Source: Candidatus Aenigmatarchaeota archaeon
GTDB lineage: Archaea > Aenigmatarchaeota > Aenigmatarchaeia > QMZP01
DNA: 41,093 nucleotides
Reading direction: 5' to 3'
Assembly: GCA_016782405.1 (NCBI GenBank)
Contig: JADHYO010000002.1
Location: 1-41,093 of the forward strand
Positions 1 to 9,453 of this stretch are shown piece by piece; position 1 is the first letter of the stretch, and every line of letters begins with the position of its first letter. The notes beneath the pieces were generated by a model. That model worked only from the letters and a program-made list of their open reading frames with translations. It did not search any database and was not told the DNA's origin. Position numbers and translations under genes: made by a program.

Positions 1-1
1 A

Positions 2-346
2 GACTCACAACCAACTGACAACCTAAAAGAGCGGCAGGGAATGGTCCAGCGCTTTGCTAAAAAACTTGGCTGTACATTCCTGCTGAAAGGCAATGTTGAC
101 ATTATATCAGACGGAAAAACTACAGCAGTGAACAAGACCGGCAACCCTCAAATGACTGCAGGCGGAACCGGTGATGTTCTAGCAGGTATTGCAGGAGCCC
201 TCCTCGCCCGCGGCACCACCCCATTCGAGGCAGCGTGCGCAGCCGCCTGGATTAACGGGTCAGCCGGAGACTTGGCAGCCAAAGAATACGGGGAAAGTTT
301 AATGGCAGAAAACGTGTTAGAAAAAATACATCAGGTGTTGAAATGA
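2..346 (+). CDS. nnrD: NAD(P)H-hydrate dehydratase, C-terminal part (5' truncated by window edge)
   Basis: Frame is open from nt 2 (DSQPTDNLKERQGM...); contains NKTGNPQMTAGGTGDVLAGIAGALLARG, the YjeF C-terminal/ADP-dependent dehydratase signature. Confidence 0.85.
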   Translation, partial: DSQPTDNLKERQGMVQRFAKKLGCTFLLKGNVDIISDGKTTAVNKTGNPQMTAGGTGDVLAGIAGALLARGTTPFEAACAAAWINGSAGDLAAKEYGESLMAENVLEKIHQVLK

Positions 347-1662
347 AAACAAACATTATTATAATGGGAGCAGCTGGTAGAGATTTCCACAACCACAACG
401 TCTTCTTCAGAAGAAACCATTATTACAACGTGGTCTGCTTCACTGCAACCCAAATACCGAATATTTCTGGCAGAACATACCCAAAAGAGCTAGCAGGCAC
501 CCACTACCCAAAAGGCATCCCAATATACCCAGAGGAGCAGCTCTCAAAGCTAATAAAAAAATTCAAAGTAGACCAAGTAATCCTTGCCTACTCAGACCTT
601 CCTTTTTCAGAGGTTATGCACAAAGCCTCCTTAGTAAATGCGGCTGGTGCAGACTTCCGCCTAATGGGACCAGAACATACAATGATCAAATCCAGAAAGC
701 CAGTAATTGCCGTGAATGCTGTAAGAACAGGCTGCGGAAAATCCCAAACTACCCGCTATATAGCAGACATCCTCCGTTCTCGAGGGAAAAGAGTGGTTGT
801 GGTTCGGCATGCCATGCCTTATGGTTCCCTTCTGAAACAAGTCTGCCAGCGCTTTGAAACTTACGAAGACCTAAACAAACACAACGTCACCAGAGAGGAG
901 GCAGAGGAATACGAACCTTTAATTGAAATGGGGCTTGTTGTTTATGCCGGGGTGGATTATGAAAAAATCCTGAGGGCAGCTGAGAAAGAAGCGGATTACA
1001 TAATTTTTGACGGGGGCAATAATGACACAAGCTTCTTCAAACCAGACATCCAGATCACCCTAACAGATCCTCACCGCCCAGGTCATGAAATATCATACTA
1101 TCCAGGCGAGACAAACCTCCGCATGGCCGATGTTATAATAATAAACAAAATAAAAACCGCAAGGAAAAAAGGAATCAAAACAGTCCGAGACAACATAAAA
1201 AAATACAACCCAACCGCAGTCGTCATAGAAGCCCAGTCAGAAATAACAGTGAACAACCCTTCCCTCCTTCGCAATCGCCGCGTCCTAGTAGTTGAAGATG
1301 GTCCCACCCTAACCCATGGGGGAATGCCATATGGCGCAGGTACAATAGCAGCGAAGCGATACAACGCAAAAATAATGAACCCAAGACCCCATCTCTCAGG
1401 TTCCCTAAAAGATGTATTCAAAAAATACCCACACCTCGGCAACGTTCTCCCTGCAATGGGCTACAGTCCTCAGCAGGTGTGGGAGCTGGAATCGACAATA
1501 AACAAAACCCCGTGCGATGCTGTTGTCTCAGGCACCCCAATAGACCTCAGGCGAATAATCAGAGCAAAGAAACCAATCGCCCGCATTCGTTACGAACTCA
1601 AAGAGTTGGGAAAGCCCCGCCTGGAAACCATCCTGAAAAAATTCACCAAACCCAAACACTGA
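343..1662 (+). CDS. cyclic 2,3-diphosphoglycerate synthetase-like P-loop protein
   Basis: 439 aa; IIIMGAAGRDFHNHNVFFR start, P-loop-like RTGCGKSQTTRYI, FDGGNNDTSFFKPD; ATGA overlap with the upstream gene. Confidence 0.75.
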   Translation: MKTNIIIMGAAGRDFHNHNVFFRRNHYYNVVCFTATQIPNISGRTYPKELAGTHYPKGIPIYPEEQLSKLIKKFKVDQVILAYSDLPFSEVMHKASLVNAAGADFRLMGPEHTMIKSRKPVIAVNAVRTGCGKSQTTRYIADILRSRGKRVVVVRHAMPYGSLLKQVCQRFETYEDLNKHNVTREEAEEYEPLIEMGLVVYAGVDYEKILRAAEKEADYIIFDGGNNDTSFFKPDIQITLTDPHRPGHEISYYPGETNLRMADVIIINKIKTARKKGIKTVRDNIKKYNPTAVVIEAQSEITVNNPSLLRNRRVLVVEDGPTLTHGGMPYGAGTIAAKRYNAKIMNPRPHLSGSLKDVFKKYPHLGNVLPAMGYSPQQVWELESTINKTPCDAVVSGTPIDLRRIIRAKKPIARIRYELKELGKPRLETILKKFTKPKH

Positions 1663-2125
1663 TGTTAAGCAGTCCCCCAGTCTCATTAACTGCAATCCTT
1701 TTGATGTGGCTAGCACTCACGTTCCCTGGTAATGAAGGTCCTGTTGGCGGCTTACAATCCAGTCTTGTCTCAGGGGGATCCAACCAGTCAATCTTTAACC
1801 TCACATTATACATACCAAAAGGTTTGTCATCAAGATTAAGCGAGCTGAGTAATTTAGGGTAATTTTCATCAACCAAACAAAAATCTTTCAGGGCAGCAAT
1901 CCTCACTTCATCTAACACAGGCCAATCCTTTTCAACCCCAATAACCCCGCTTTTTGTTTTGAGTAATGCCTCAGAAGCAGCAACCGCCTTGTTCTCAAGG
2001 CTGTACGCAAAATAATTCCCTGTGAAAATGGATATGTTGGTATTAAGCGAGTTCAATGTGAACAACACGATGCCCATGAAAACAACCACAGCAATAACGA
2101 ATTCAAAAACCAATTGCCCTTTCAT
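1643..2125 (-). CDS. archaeal pilin-like protein (class III type signal)
   Basis: 160 aa; starts MKGQLVFEFVIAVVVFMGIVLFTLN, a short KGQ..EF + hydrophobic helix typical of archaeal pilins. Confidence 0.55.
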   Translation of the reverse strand: MKGQLVFEFVIAVVVFMGIVLFTLNSLNTNISIFTGNYFAYSLENKAVAASEALLKTKSGVIGVEKDWPVLDEVRIAALKDFCLVDENYPKLLSSLNLDDKPFGMYNVRLKIDWLDPPETRLDCKPPTGPSLPGNVSASHIKRIAVNETGGLLNISVWVW

Positions 2126-2170
2126 CTATATTCACCTACTTATTTATTCTTCAGAATTTAATAATAATGA

Positions 2171-3136
2171 ATGAACAAGCTTCTCCCCCTCTTAGCGCTG
2201 GCACTCCCTCTAATTGTCTCTGGTTGTACTTTACCAGGGGGCATTGACATTCCCTGGCTCTGGGGCGGAACAATATCAATGGAAAACGACATTGTTGTCA
2301 TAAAATCCATCCAGGCGATACCATCAACAGTCACAGCCCCCCAACAAGTTAGGTTAATAGTTGACATCCAAAATCAGGGCTCCCATGATTTCTCTGGAAA
2401 TGCTGGAGAAGGCACGAGCGAAAAAATAAAAGTGGACCTCTACGATCACTGCGAAGGCTTGTTCAAAAAGAGTGATATCACTAGAACATGTGAGGGCAGC
2501 AGTGTTAGTGGAGAAACCGAATGTGAGATTGACAAAATACTCCCAAAGGAAATCAAGCAAATAGTTTGGACACTCAAACCAGATGAAAACACAAAACTAA
2601 TCACACCATGCACACTAAAGGTCTCAGTCACATACCCATACAAGACCACAGGCCTCACATCAGTTAATTACATCGGTTCCCAGGAATACGCAAACCAGCT
2701 TGCCCGAGGCACATTCCGCGCAGTCTCATCAACCAATTCCCTAGGAGAGGGTCCTGTCAAGGCATGGTTTGAAATTAAGGACCAGCAGCCAATTGTCTGC
2801 ACCACAGGAACCCCTTCACCCATTCCGGTAACCCTAAACATCCAAAACAAGGGAGCAGGCTTTGTGGATAAGGATGATGTGAAAATAACAGATACAAACA
2901 TATTTGTCGAGCCATTCAATGCCAAGACAGATGGATGTTCATTCAAAAAAAATTATGACGAAAAAAAACCAGAAAAACTTATCCAAAAAAGCAGAACACT
3001 CCCCTGCAATATCATGCAGCTCACAGATACAGATGTCCCAAAAGAAACCACCCGTCACATCAAAGTGGAAACTGAGTATAAGTACGAATTCAGGGATGAC
3101 GTCAAGGTTACAGTCAATCCCCAACCAAAAACCTAA
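2171..3136 (+). CDS. putative lipoprotein with CARDB/Ig-like extracellular region
   Basis: Signal peptide and lipobox LIVSGC; repeated QNQGSH/QNKGAGF-type segments; paralogous to the next two ORFs. Confidence 0.6.
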   Translation: MNKLLPLLALALPLIVSGCTLPGGIDIPWLWGGTISMENDIVVIKSIQAIPSTVTAPQQVRLIVDIQNQGSHDFSGNAGEGTSEKIKVDLYDHCEGLFKKSDITRTCEGSSVSGETECEIDKILPKEIKQIVWTLKPDENTKLITPCTLKVSVTYPYKTTGLTSVNYIGSQEYANQLARGTFRAVSSTNSLGEGPVKAWFEIKDQQPIVCTTGTPSPIPVTLNIQNKGAGFVDKDDVKITDTNIFVEPFNAKTDGCSFKKNYDEKKPEKLIQKSRTLPCNIMQLTDTDVPKETTRHIKVETEYKYEFRDDVKVTVNPQPKT

Positions 3137-3175
3137 AAGCAAACATATAAATGTGGTAATACAAATATAATGTAG

Positions 3176-4156
3176 ATGCGCATGCTGTCTTCCAAAATCT
3201 GCCTGCTTGTATTATCCTTACTACCTCTAATCGCAATCTCTGGTTGCACTAGCAGCGGGGGTGGAATAGGCCCGGGCGTTGTGATTCTTTCATGGGAACC
3301 AGAGCTCTCCCAAGTTTATTCCAACGAGAATGTTGACCTCTTGGTAAAGGTCCAAAACCAGGGAGAATCCAGAGCAAAAAATGTAATAGCAGAAATCACA
3401 AATATTGATCTTGTTGAATGGGGTGGTCTATTCCAGGAACAAGTTCAGTTAGGTCAGCTAATCCCAGCTGACGAAGTCTCAAGTACCCCAGGAGAAACCA
3501 AAACATCCCAATTCCAAAACCTAAGGGCGCCAATACTTTCAAAGGGTCAGTCATTTGACTACCAACCTACTGTAAGGGTTTCCTACGACTACAGAACAGT
3601 TGCCCAGAAGCCAATCACAATTGTTGACCAGATCGAGCTGGTAAGAATCCAACAACAAGGTAATACCTTGCCGAGCAAGGTTACAACATATTCCTCAGGC
3701 CCATTAACTGTCGAAATAGTGATGGGCAATTACGTCAAGACGTCAAGCAGATTTGGGATGGGTGGAGAAACGTATGACATCTTCCCTGTCCAGATAAAAA
3801 TAACAAACAATCTCTGGGGCTCTGGTGGTTCTGTAATACCAATGGGCATTGGTGGAATGGGAGGCGGATTCGGCACCGGACAGTATGATTACCCTGTCCT
3901 TGTTAAAGTAACCCCACCAACAGGCACAAACTTCATCTTCTCTGGCTACGGGGACGATTGCTCTTCCTTCCAGTTCACCACAGAGCTCTTCAAAGGAAAG
4001 GAAGCAGAAGTAACCTGCGAGCTTGAGGTCACATCACCGCCAACAGCAAGATCAGAATCCCTCCTCCAGGTGGAGCTTGACTACCGCTACTTTGTCGACA
4101 GTGTAACAAACCTCAGGGTGCTTGGAACCAAAGAAGCAGGCACTTTCGGATTCTAA
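3176..4156 (+). CDS. putative lipoprotein, paralog of neighbours
   Basis: Lipobox AISGC; VDLLVKVQNQGESRAKNV; TATA-like acatataaat upstream. Confidence 0.6.
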   Translation: MRMLSSKICLLVLSLLPLIAISGCTSSGGGIGPGVVILSWEPELSQVYSNENVDLLVKVQNQGESRAKNVIAEITNIDLVEWGGLFQEQVQLGQLIPADEVSSTPGETKTSQFQNLRAPILSKGQSFDYQPTVRVSYDYRTVAQKPITIVDQIELVRIQQQGNTLPSKVTTYSSGPLTVEIVMGNYVKTSSRFGMGGETYDIFPVQIKITNNLWGSGGSVIPMGIGGMGGGFGTGQYDYPVLVKVTPPTGTNFIFSGYGDDCSSFQFTTELFKGKEAEVTCELEVTSPPTARSESLLQVELDYRYFVDSVTNLRVLGTKEAGTFGF

Positions 4157-4189
4157 ACATATAAATTCTGCGGGTAACATATATTTTAT

Positions 4190-5107
4190 ATGCAGAAGAT
4201 TGCAGTCCTGCCCATACTGGCAGTTTTAATTGTCTCTGGATGTGTTTCAACCGTTGGGGGCAATGGTGTTATAATTGAAAACTTTGAACCTGACTTTGCT
4301 GACGCCTTCGGCGGCGAAAAAATAACATTCCAGGCAAAAATCCGCAACACAGGCTCTGTTGGTGCCAAGGATGTCCATGCCCACGTAATAGGCCTTGGTG
4401 AGTGGGGCGCCGGTACCACGGGCGGAGCAAAAAGCGATAAAATCGAAATGGACTGTAATGGTAAAAAAGGTGTAACACTATTACCACCCCAGCCTGATTT
4501 TGGCACAACCGGTGAGGTTGCGGTCTGCTCCCTCCTCATACAAGCACCAACCCCCCCTAAAGGCCTCCCAGTAACATACCAACCAGGCCTGCGTGTTTAT
4601 TACAAATACAGCAGCAGTGTAATAAAATCAATCAATGTCGGCTCCCAACAAGAACTCAGAAGAATACAAAACACCGGCGCAGCCCTACCCACAGAAACTG
4701 TGTCCCAAACCTCAGGTCCTGTAGCAATAACAGTGGTGAGCAAAGGTCCAATCCGAATGTTTGGCAGCGAAGTGGAGTTCCCTGTTGAAATTACAGTCTC
4801 CAATGTCGGCGGCGGTGTTGTCTGCAGCTCTAATTGTGATGACAAAGGCTCAAACTGGAACAGAATAAAAATCTCAACAGAATTTAGCGGAAAGCAAATC
4901 AATGACTGCAGCAAGGAATTCACACTTTTCCGCGGCCAGTCAAACACAATCGTCTGTAAGCTGAAAATCAGCGATGCCCCAACAAGCGGAGTTATCCAAA
5001 AGTCCGTAAGTGTGGAAGCATCAAACTACGGATACTTCATTGACTCTGCCACTTCAGTCGAGGTCAACCCATCCCTGGCACCATCCAGCGGTGTAACCGA
5101 CCCCTGA
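4190..5107 (+). CDS. putative lipoprotein, paralog of neighbours
   Basis: Lipobox LIVSGC; ITFQAKIRNTGSVGAKDV; same organisation as the preceding two ORFs. Confidence 0.6.
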   Translation: MQKIAVLPILAVLIVSGCVSTVGGNGVIIENFEPDFADAFGGEKITFQAKIRNTGSVGAKDVHAHVIGLGEWGAGTTGGAKSDKIEMDCNGKKGVTLLPPQPDFGTTGEVAVCSLLIQAPTPPKGLPVTYQPGLRVYYKYSSSVIKSINVGSQQELRRIQNTGAALPTETVSQTSGPVAITVVSKGPIRMFGSEVEFPVEITVSNVGGGVVCSSNCDDKGSNWNRIKISTEFSGKQINDCSKEFTLFRGQSNTIVCKLKISDAPTSGVIQKSVSVEASNYGYFIDSATSVEVNPSLAPSSGVTDP

Positions 5108-5108
5108 A

Positions 5109-6422
5109 CTAAAACTCCCCAAGCGTCTTCTGCTTCTTCCCAGCCTTCCGCTTCTTCTTGAAGTCAAGAACAGAGTGCTGCTTCTTCCCCTGTTTTTCCG
5201 GCCTTTTTTCAGGACTCTTCATTTTGGCGCCTTCGAGAACAGGCTCCCCATACACCCCGTCAAACCCCGGATTCACTTTAACCCTTCCATCCCGCACATC
5301 TAGGATAGCCTTTGCGATCTTTTTGTCTGTTGCTTTCTCCAGCTCCTTTTTGCCAGCGTCCAGCAGCACTGTAAACTCGTTCCCAAAAGCATTCGTAAGC
5401 TTGTAGTAAGTCTCCCACGTCTTTTTAGAGAATGGTTGCCCCCCCTGCACCAATGTAATTATCTCAGAAAGTGGTATCAGGCGCTTGAATGGTTTAGCCC
5501 CGTCAGGCTTGAACCCTTCAGGACGGTCAGCAAGCTCCTCAACCCTATGTTCAACCCCGATAGTCAGCTCCTTTTTACAAACAGGGCAGATACTATCAAC
5601 CTTCATCGCTTCTTTAGGACTCATAACAATATTGCAGTTTCTATGACCGTCCCAATGATACTTCCCCTCTTCAGCAAAGAATTCAAAAGTCTCTTTCAAT
5701 CCCACCCCTGTCCTTATAGCATTGATTATGTTGGCATAACTCAATTCCACATCAAAAACAGTGGCTTCCCTCCCCAAGCGGTGGGGCCAAAAACTGTGTG
5801 CATCTGAGAAGGAAACCATCTGGATTTTGTCAAGCGCGCTTAACCTCCAGTTCATGTCAGGGGTACTGCTTAAACCTGTCTCAATTGCATGAATATGTTT
5901 CGCCTGATCACCATAACACTCCTCAATGGAGTCAAAGCCAGATTTGGACCCAAAACAGCTCATCCAGCTTGTCCATACGTGCGCAGGTATAACCTCAATG
6001 TGTTTGTCAATCCCGCGCATCATCTCCACTAGCTCTATACAGGAAAACCCAAATATAGGCCGGCCGTCATAATCCAACCTCCCCCTATTTCCAAGCGCCT
6101 CTGTTATCTGGTCCACAACCTCCAAACTTGGTGCTAAAATAACATTGTGAACCCTCCTACCTTTCCCACCCTGTGTAAAAAAATTCGCAATTTCCGTGGA
6201 TGGTAAAAAATGAAACCCTGTTTTGCTTTTCAAAATCCCAGACCCATCATCAGTCAATTCAGCTTTGATTTCAGAAATCCATTTCGGGTGTGTGAAATCG
6301 GTTGTCCCCAAAAGGGAAACCCCCTTTAACCTTGCATACTTTTCCAAGTTCTCCAGTGTGATGTTTTTAGAGCACGCAGCAGAGAATCTGGAGTGCAAGT
6401 GCAAATCAGCGATAATTTTCAT
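5109..6422 (-). CDS. PHP-domain deaminated-DNA endonuclease (EndoQ-like)
   Basis: MKIIADLHLHSRFS PHP motif, HVWTSWMSCFGSKSGFDSIEECYG, FSDAHS, CPVC zinc motif. Internal Met at 6422 is the more likely start than 6458. Confidence 0.8.
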   Translation of the reverse strand: MKIIADLHLHSRFSAACSKNITLENLEKYARLKGVSLLGTTDFTHPKWISEIKAELTDDGSGILKSKTGFHFLPSTEIANFFTQGGKGRRVHNVILAPSLEVVDQITEALGNRGRLDYDGRPIFGFSCIELVEMMRGIDKHIEVIPAHVWTSWMSCFGSKSGFDSIEECYGDQAKHIHAIETGLSSTPDMNWRLSALDKIQMVSFSDAHSFWPHRLGREATVFDVELSYANIINAIRTGVGLKETFEFFAEEGKYHWDGHRNCNIVMSPKEAMKVDSICPVCKKELTIGVEHRVEELADRPEGFKPDGAKPFKRLIPLSEIITLVQGGQPFSKKTWETYYKLTNAFGNEFTVLLDAGKKELEKATDKKIAKAILDVRDGRVKVNPGFDGVYGEPVLEGAKMKSPEKRPEKQGKKQHSVLDFKKKRKAGKKQKTLGEF

Positions 6423-6459
6423 GTGATTTTCTTGGATCGAAGAATTAAATCCTTGCATT

Positions 6460-7662
6460 TTAGGAGGACTTCTTTTTCATTGCTTTCAATTGACGTTCGT
6501 ACTTCTCCACCCACTTCTCTGCGTCCTCCACACCTTTCTGGGAGTTACCAACCCCGCAGGTGTTTCCAACCCCGACAATCAAAACCTTACTCCCTTTCTT
6601 CACGTTTTCCAAGCTCCTCCCAATACTCTCAATCACCTTTGGATACGCGCTTATAATCGCCCTTTTAAGTGGTTCAATAGCCTCTTCAGATGACATCTTA
6701 ACAATAATAGAATCAAGCGGAATCCCACTCTTCACTGCAGCCTCTTCAATATAATTCCTCTCAACCCCTATACCTCCCATTGCCACGCCAACACCTTCAG
6801 CCACGCTTCCTGTCTTCTCTCCCTCAAGCTTCGCAGCTGCATCAATAGAAATAATCTTTTGGATCTTGTGCTCCTTCATTAGGTTGTGGATAGCAAGCCC
6901 AGGCCTGCCCAATCTGCCTCCAGGGCCCTTCGCTTTCATAAGGAAAACATCCCTACCATCCATCTCCTTCCTTGAAAGTATAATATCCTCATCCACTTCC
7001 CTCGTCTTCCCGCTCCCAATAAGCCTAGCTACAACATATGGCCCTAAAGCGTCCCCAATAGGCATCCCCTTTGCCATTACCTTTGTGCCCTTGAAAATAG
7101 AGCGCGCCATCCGCTCCACGAGCGGAAGCTGCATCTGCAATATCATTGCAATCTGGAATGATTTAGTCTTCTTAACAATCTCCACATAATGGCGGACAAC
7201 CTTTGTTATTTCATACAAAGTAATTCCCCCAGCCAGCCCCATCTCTATATGGGTCCGCTTCTCCTCAGGCATTTTCGGGGCAACCTGCCCAACAAAATAC
7301 CGGAACCGTTCCCGCTGCCCTTTCACAAGATGTTCTATTTTCCTCACTATCCCCTGTGTGTCCAGGGAAACAGGGCTAATCATAAAGAAATCATAAAACC
7401 TTCCCACAGAATCCCTAATCCTCTTGTCTGGTTTGGGTGAAATCTCCTTCATAATTATAACCTTTGACTCATTTGACATGGTCTCCAAGTCCTTGACCGT
7501 CTTCTCAAGCTTCCACATAATCTGAATGAGCATAATCCTTGGGTAAAATAGGAAAAATACCACTAACAAGACAAACGAAAGTACAAATGATAATGGGTTC
7601 CCATCAAGACCAAGACCAAACTGGAACAGAACATTCTCTACAGGCATAAACATCACTCGCAA
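6460..7662 (-). CDS. archaeal membrane-anchored conserved protein (DUF1512-like)
   Basis: N-terminal TM then a long conserved-looking soluble region (IIMKEISPKPDKRIRDSVGRFYDFFMISPVSLDTQGIVRK; GVGNTCGVGNSQKG). Family assignment from recall. Confidence 0.6.
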   Translation of the reverse strand: MRVMFMPVENVLFQFGLGLDGNPLSFVLSFVLLVVFFLFYPRIMLIQIMWKLEKTVKDLETMSNESKVIIMKEISPKPDKRIRDSVGRFYDFFMISPVSLDTQGIVRKIEHLVKGQRERFRYFVGQVAPKMPEEKRTHIEMGLAGGITLYEITKVVRHYVEIVKKTKSFQIAMILQMQLPLVERMARSIFKGTKVMAKGMPIGDALGPYVVARLIGSGKTREVDEDIILSRKEMDGRDVFLMKAKGPGGRLGRPGLAIHNLMKEHKIQKIISIDAAAKLEGEKTGSVAEGVGVAMGGIGVERNYIEEAAVKSGIPLDSIIVKMSSEEAIEPLKRAIISAYPKVIESIGRSLENVKKGSKVLIVGVGNTCGVGNSQKGVEDAEKWVEKYERQLKAMKKKSS

Positions 7663-7714
7663 TTAACATAATATTGCACTGTTAATATAAATATACAGAT
7701 TCTAAAAAAGAAGT

Positions 7715-8281
7715 ATGCTTGACTGGAAAATCCTTGCAGCTTCCATAGCAGCACTGCTTTTCATCTCGTCCATATTTATTGGTGGTCTTGGCATCCGTGA
7801 CACGTTCTCAGGTATTATAGAAAAAATAAGTGAATACCTGGACACCTCACCATTCACTGGAATGATTCCAGCCGCTGCCCCCAGCGGTGGTAGCGGAGAG
7901 GTCACAATCCTTTTGTCCCCACCTGAACTAACACTTGTCCCAGACTCACCCACCACGCTAAAATCTGGCGAAACCGTGTTCAGTGGTTTCGAGGGCCAAA
8001 TCACCCTAAACCTCCCAGACAAAACAGTGGCTCTGTCCTCAGGTTCCCTGGAAATCACATTCCCTCTTCAATCCCTAGAGCTGGAATCCCTAGAAATCAA
8101 CTCGCTCTCCCTCGAAGGCATTCCCATGGAAATCAAGCCTGAAATCTCAACAGATTCCGGCAACCTCCAACTACAAGGCTTCACAGGCTCTGCCACCGCC
8201 ACCCCCGAGGGCCTCGAGCTCACCGGCAAGGTCTCCAGCCTCCGCGTCACTATCGGAGACCTCAACTTCGAGCTAGTCTAG
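7715..8281 (+). CDS. hypothetical membrane-anchored protein
   Basis: 188 aa, N-terminal TM followed by beta-rich repetitive Leu/Ser/Glu segment. Confidence 0.5.
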   Translation: MLDWKILAASIAALLFISSIFIGGLGIRDTFSGIIEKISEYLDTSPFTGMIPAAAPSGGSGEVTILLSPPELTLVPDSPTTLKSGETVFSGFEGQITLNLPDKTVALSSGSLEITFPLQSLELESLEINSLSLEGIPMEIKPEISTDSGNLQLQGFTGSATATPEGLELTGKVSSLRVTIGDLNFELV

Positions 8282-8335
8282 TTTTTAAAAACTCCCTTGT
8301 TTAATATCTATCATGCCTCGGTAGCTCAGTAGGTA

Positions 8336-8363
8336 CCTCCTGCAAAAGCAGGTGAGCTTTAAA
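8336..8363 (+). other. putative 28-nt D-arm intron in tRNA-Asn
   Basis: Sits between D-loop AGTAGGTA and the D-stem 3' strand GAGC; contains hairpin CCTGC-AAAA-GCAGG. Possible relaxed BHB: exon TAGG with intron TTTA (two G-U), bulges TA^C and AA^G. Confidence 0.65.
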
Positions 8364-8379
8364 GAGCACACGGCTGTTA

Positions 8380-8393
8380 CATTTATGGCAGAC
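8380..8393 (+). other. 14-nt anticodon-loop intron (37/38) in tRNA-Asn
   Basis: CTGTTA^CATTTATGGCAGAC^A; central helix CTGT:GCAG, bulges TA^C and AC^A. Confidence 0.8.
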
Positions 8394-8439
8394 ACCGTGT
8401 TGTCGTAGGTTCGAGCCCTACCCGAGGCGCTTATCCAAC

Positions 8440-9258
8440 CTAAGGAAAACCAAGCTCAAGTTGAATGGGGAAATGGTCTGATGGGCTTTGCTCCTTGCCG
8501 TCCTTTCTTTTGTATGTTGAATTCATCACCGAATAATTCTTAAGAAAAGGCTTCAGTCCAGGGGAAACAAAGAAATGATCTATCTGTGGGCTCTGCGCCC
8601 AGCCTAGCCAGTTGGCGTGCGTCGGCTGCTTGTTCCCAAAATGCCCAGCAGCGTCAATAAAATACTTGCTAAGTTCCTTACCACAACCAGCCACATCCAC
8701 ATTCCTCCCAGGGAGAATGTCTGTATTCATATCCCCGAACAGTATAATCCCGTCTTTGTACTGTTCAGGAAACTGTTTTTTGAGCAAACCCATCAACGCA
8801 GCACCTTCCTTTTTCTTGTGTTTCTGGTCCATTGTTGGATCAAGATGTGTGCAGATCAAAATCAATCGTTTCTCCCCAACAACAACCCTTGCCCACACAT
8901 AAGTTGACCACAAATTATTCCCCTTCATCGCAGTCCCGTTGTCCTCAATCTTTCCCCATCCCTGCTCCTCAACAGTGATCCTGGGGGAAACTGCAAGCAC
9001 ATTTATGATCCCCCAGTAAGGCTCGTGTGATTCAGGATAAGCAATAATATTGTAATCCCCACCAAAAGCCCTGGAGAACTGCCCCAAGTTATCAGCTGTA
9101 AACTCCTGTAACCCAAAAACATCTGCTTTTGCCTTTTTGATAACAGAAAAAACCTTTTCCTTGCGGTATTTCCAAGCCACAAGCGGATCTTTATAGCGTT
9201 CAATCACACCTTTATGGTCAGCCAGCACGTTATACGAAAGCAATTTCAGTGAATGCAT
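8440..9258 (-). CDS. endonuclease/exonuclease/phosphatase (EEP) family protein
   Basis: LLSYNVLADHKG, GLQEF, CTHLDP, LFGDMNTD, SDHFPIQLEL motifs. Confidence 0.8.
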   Translation of the reverse strand: MHSLKLLSYNVLADHKGVIERYKDPLVAWKYRKEKVFSVIKKAKADVFGLQEFTADNLGQFSRAFGGDYNIIAYPESHEPYWGIINVLAVSPRITVEEQGWGKIEDNGTAMKGNNLWSTYVWARVVVGEKRLILICTHLDPTMDQKHKKKEGAALMGLLKKQFPEQYKDGIILFGDMNTDILPGRNVDVAGCGKELSKYFIDAAGHFGNKQPTHANWLGWAQSPQIDHFFVSPGLKPFLKNYSVMNSTYKRKDGKEQSPSDHFPIQLELGFP

Positions 9259-9393
9259 ACCAATCCCTTATCCATTTCTACGCACCAAACCCTTAAATTG
9301 CTTCCCCTAACCCCTTGCTTTTTAATATATTCAGCCAAATCAATTACATTAAACAGTGGGGCGGTAGCTCAATGGGAGAGCACCAGACTGAAG

Positions 9394-9408
9394 CCTTTTT
9401 AGGTTGAA
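9394..9408 (+). other. 15-nt anticodon-loop intron (37/38) in tRNA-Phe
   Basis: CTGAAG^CCTTTTTAGGTTGAA^A TCTGG; removal gives loop CTGAAGA. Only weak BHB complementarity visible. Confidence 0.75.
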
Positions 9409-9424
9409 ATCTGGGTGTTGTGAG

Positions 9425-9453
9425 AAGGTGAAAGGAAACTCTCACCTCACAAA
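9425..9453 (+). other. 29-nt T-arm intron (between positions 53 and 54) in tRNA-Phe
   Basis: Complete 3-4-3 BHB: inner helix AGGTGA:TCACCT, bulge AG^A, 4-bp helix TGTG:CACA, bulge AA^T. Confidence 0.85.

Larger units (their letters stand above)
8315..8429 (+). tRNA. tRNA-Asn(GUU), split by two insertions
   Basis: Acceptor GCCTCGG (8315-8321)/CCGAGGC (8422-8428), discriminator G; T-arm GTAGG-TTCGAGC-CCTAC; anticodon stem CACGG/CCGTG. Removing 8336-8363 and 8380-8393 leaves a 73-nt tRNA with anticodon loop CTGTTAA. No encoded CCA. Confidence 0.85.

Noticed and set aside
1098-1442. Antisense ORF (114 aa) inside the cDPG synthetase-like gene
   Set aside because: Lies wholly opposite a well-supported CDS, with low-complexity Arg/Pro-type composition; shadow ORF. 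The same applies to most of the other short overlapping ORFs in the track.
1479-1862. 127-aa plus-strand ORF overlapping two genes
   Set aside because: Out of frame with a recognised gene and antisense to the pilin; no recognisable domain.
8315-8429. Interpretation of the tRNA-Asn locus as a tRNA pseudogene
   Set aside because: All stems are fully paired once the two insertions are removed, and identity elements (GUU anticodon, discriminator G) are intact.
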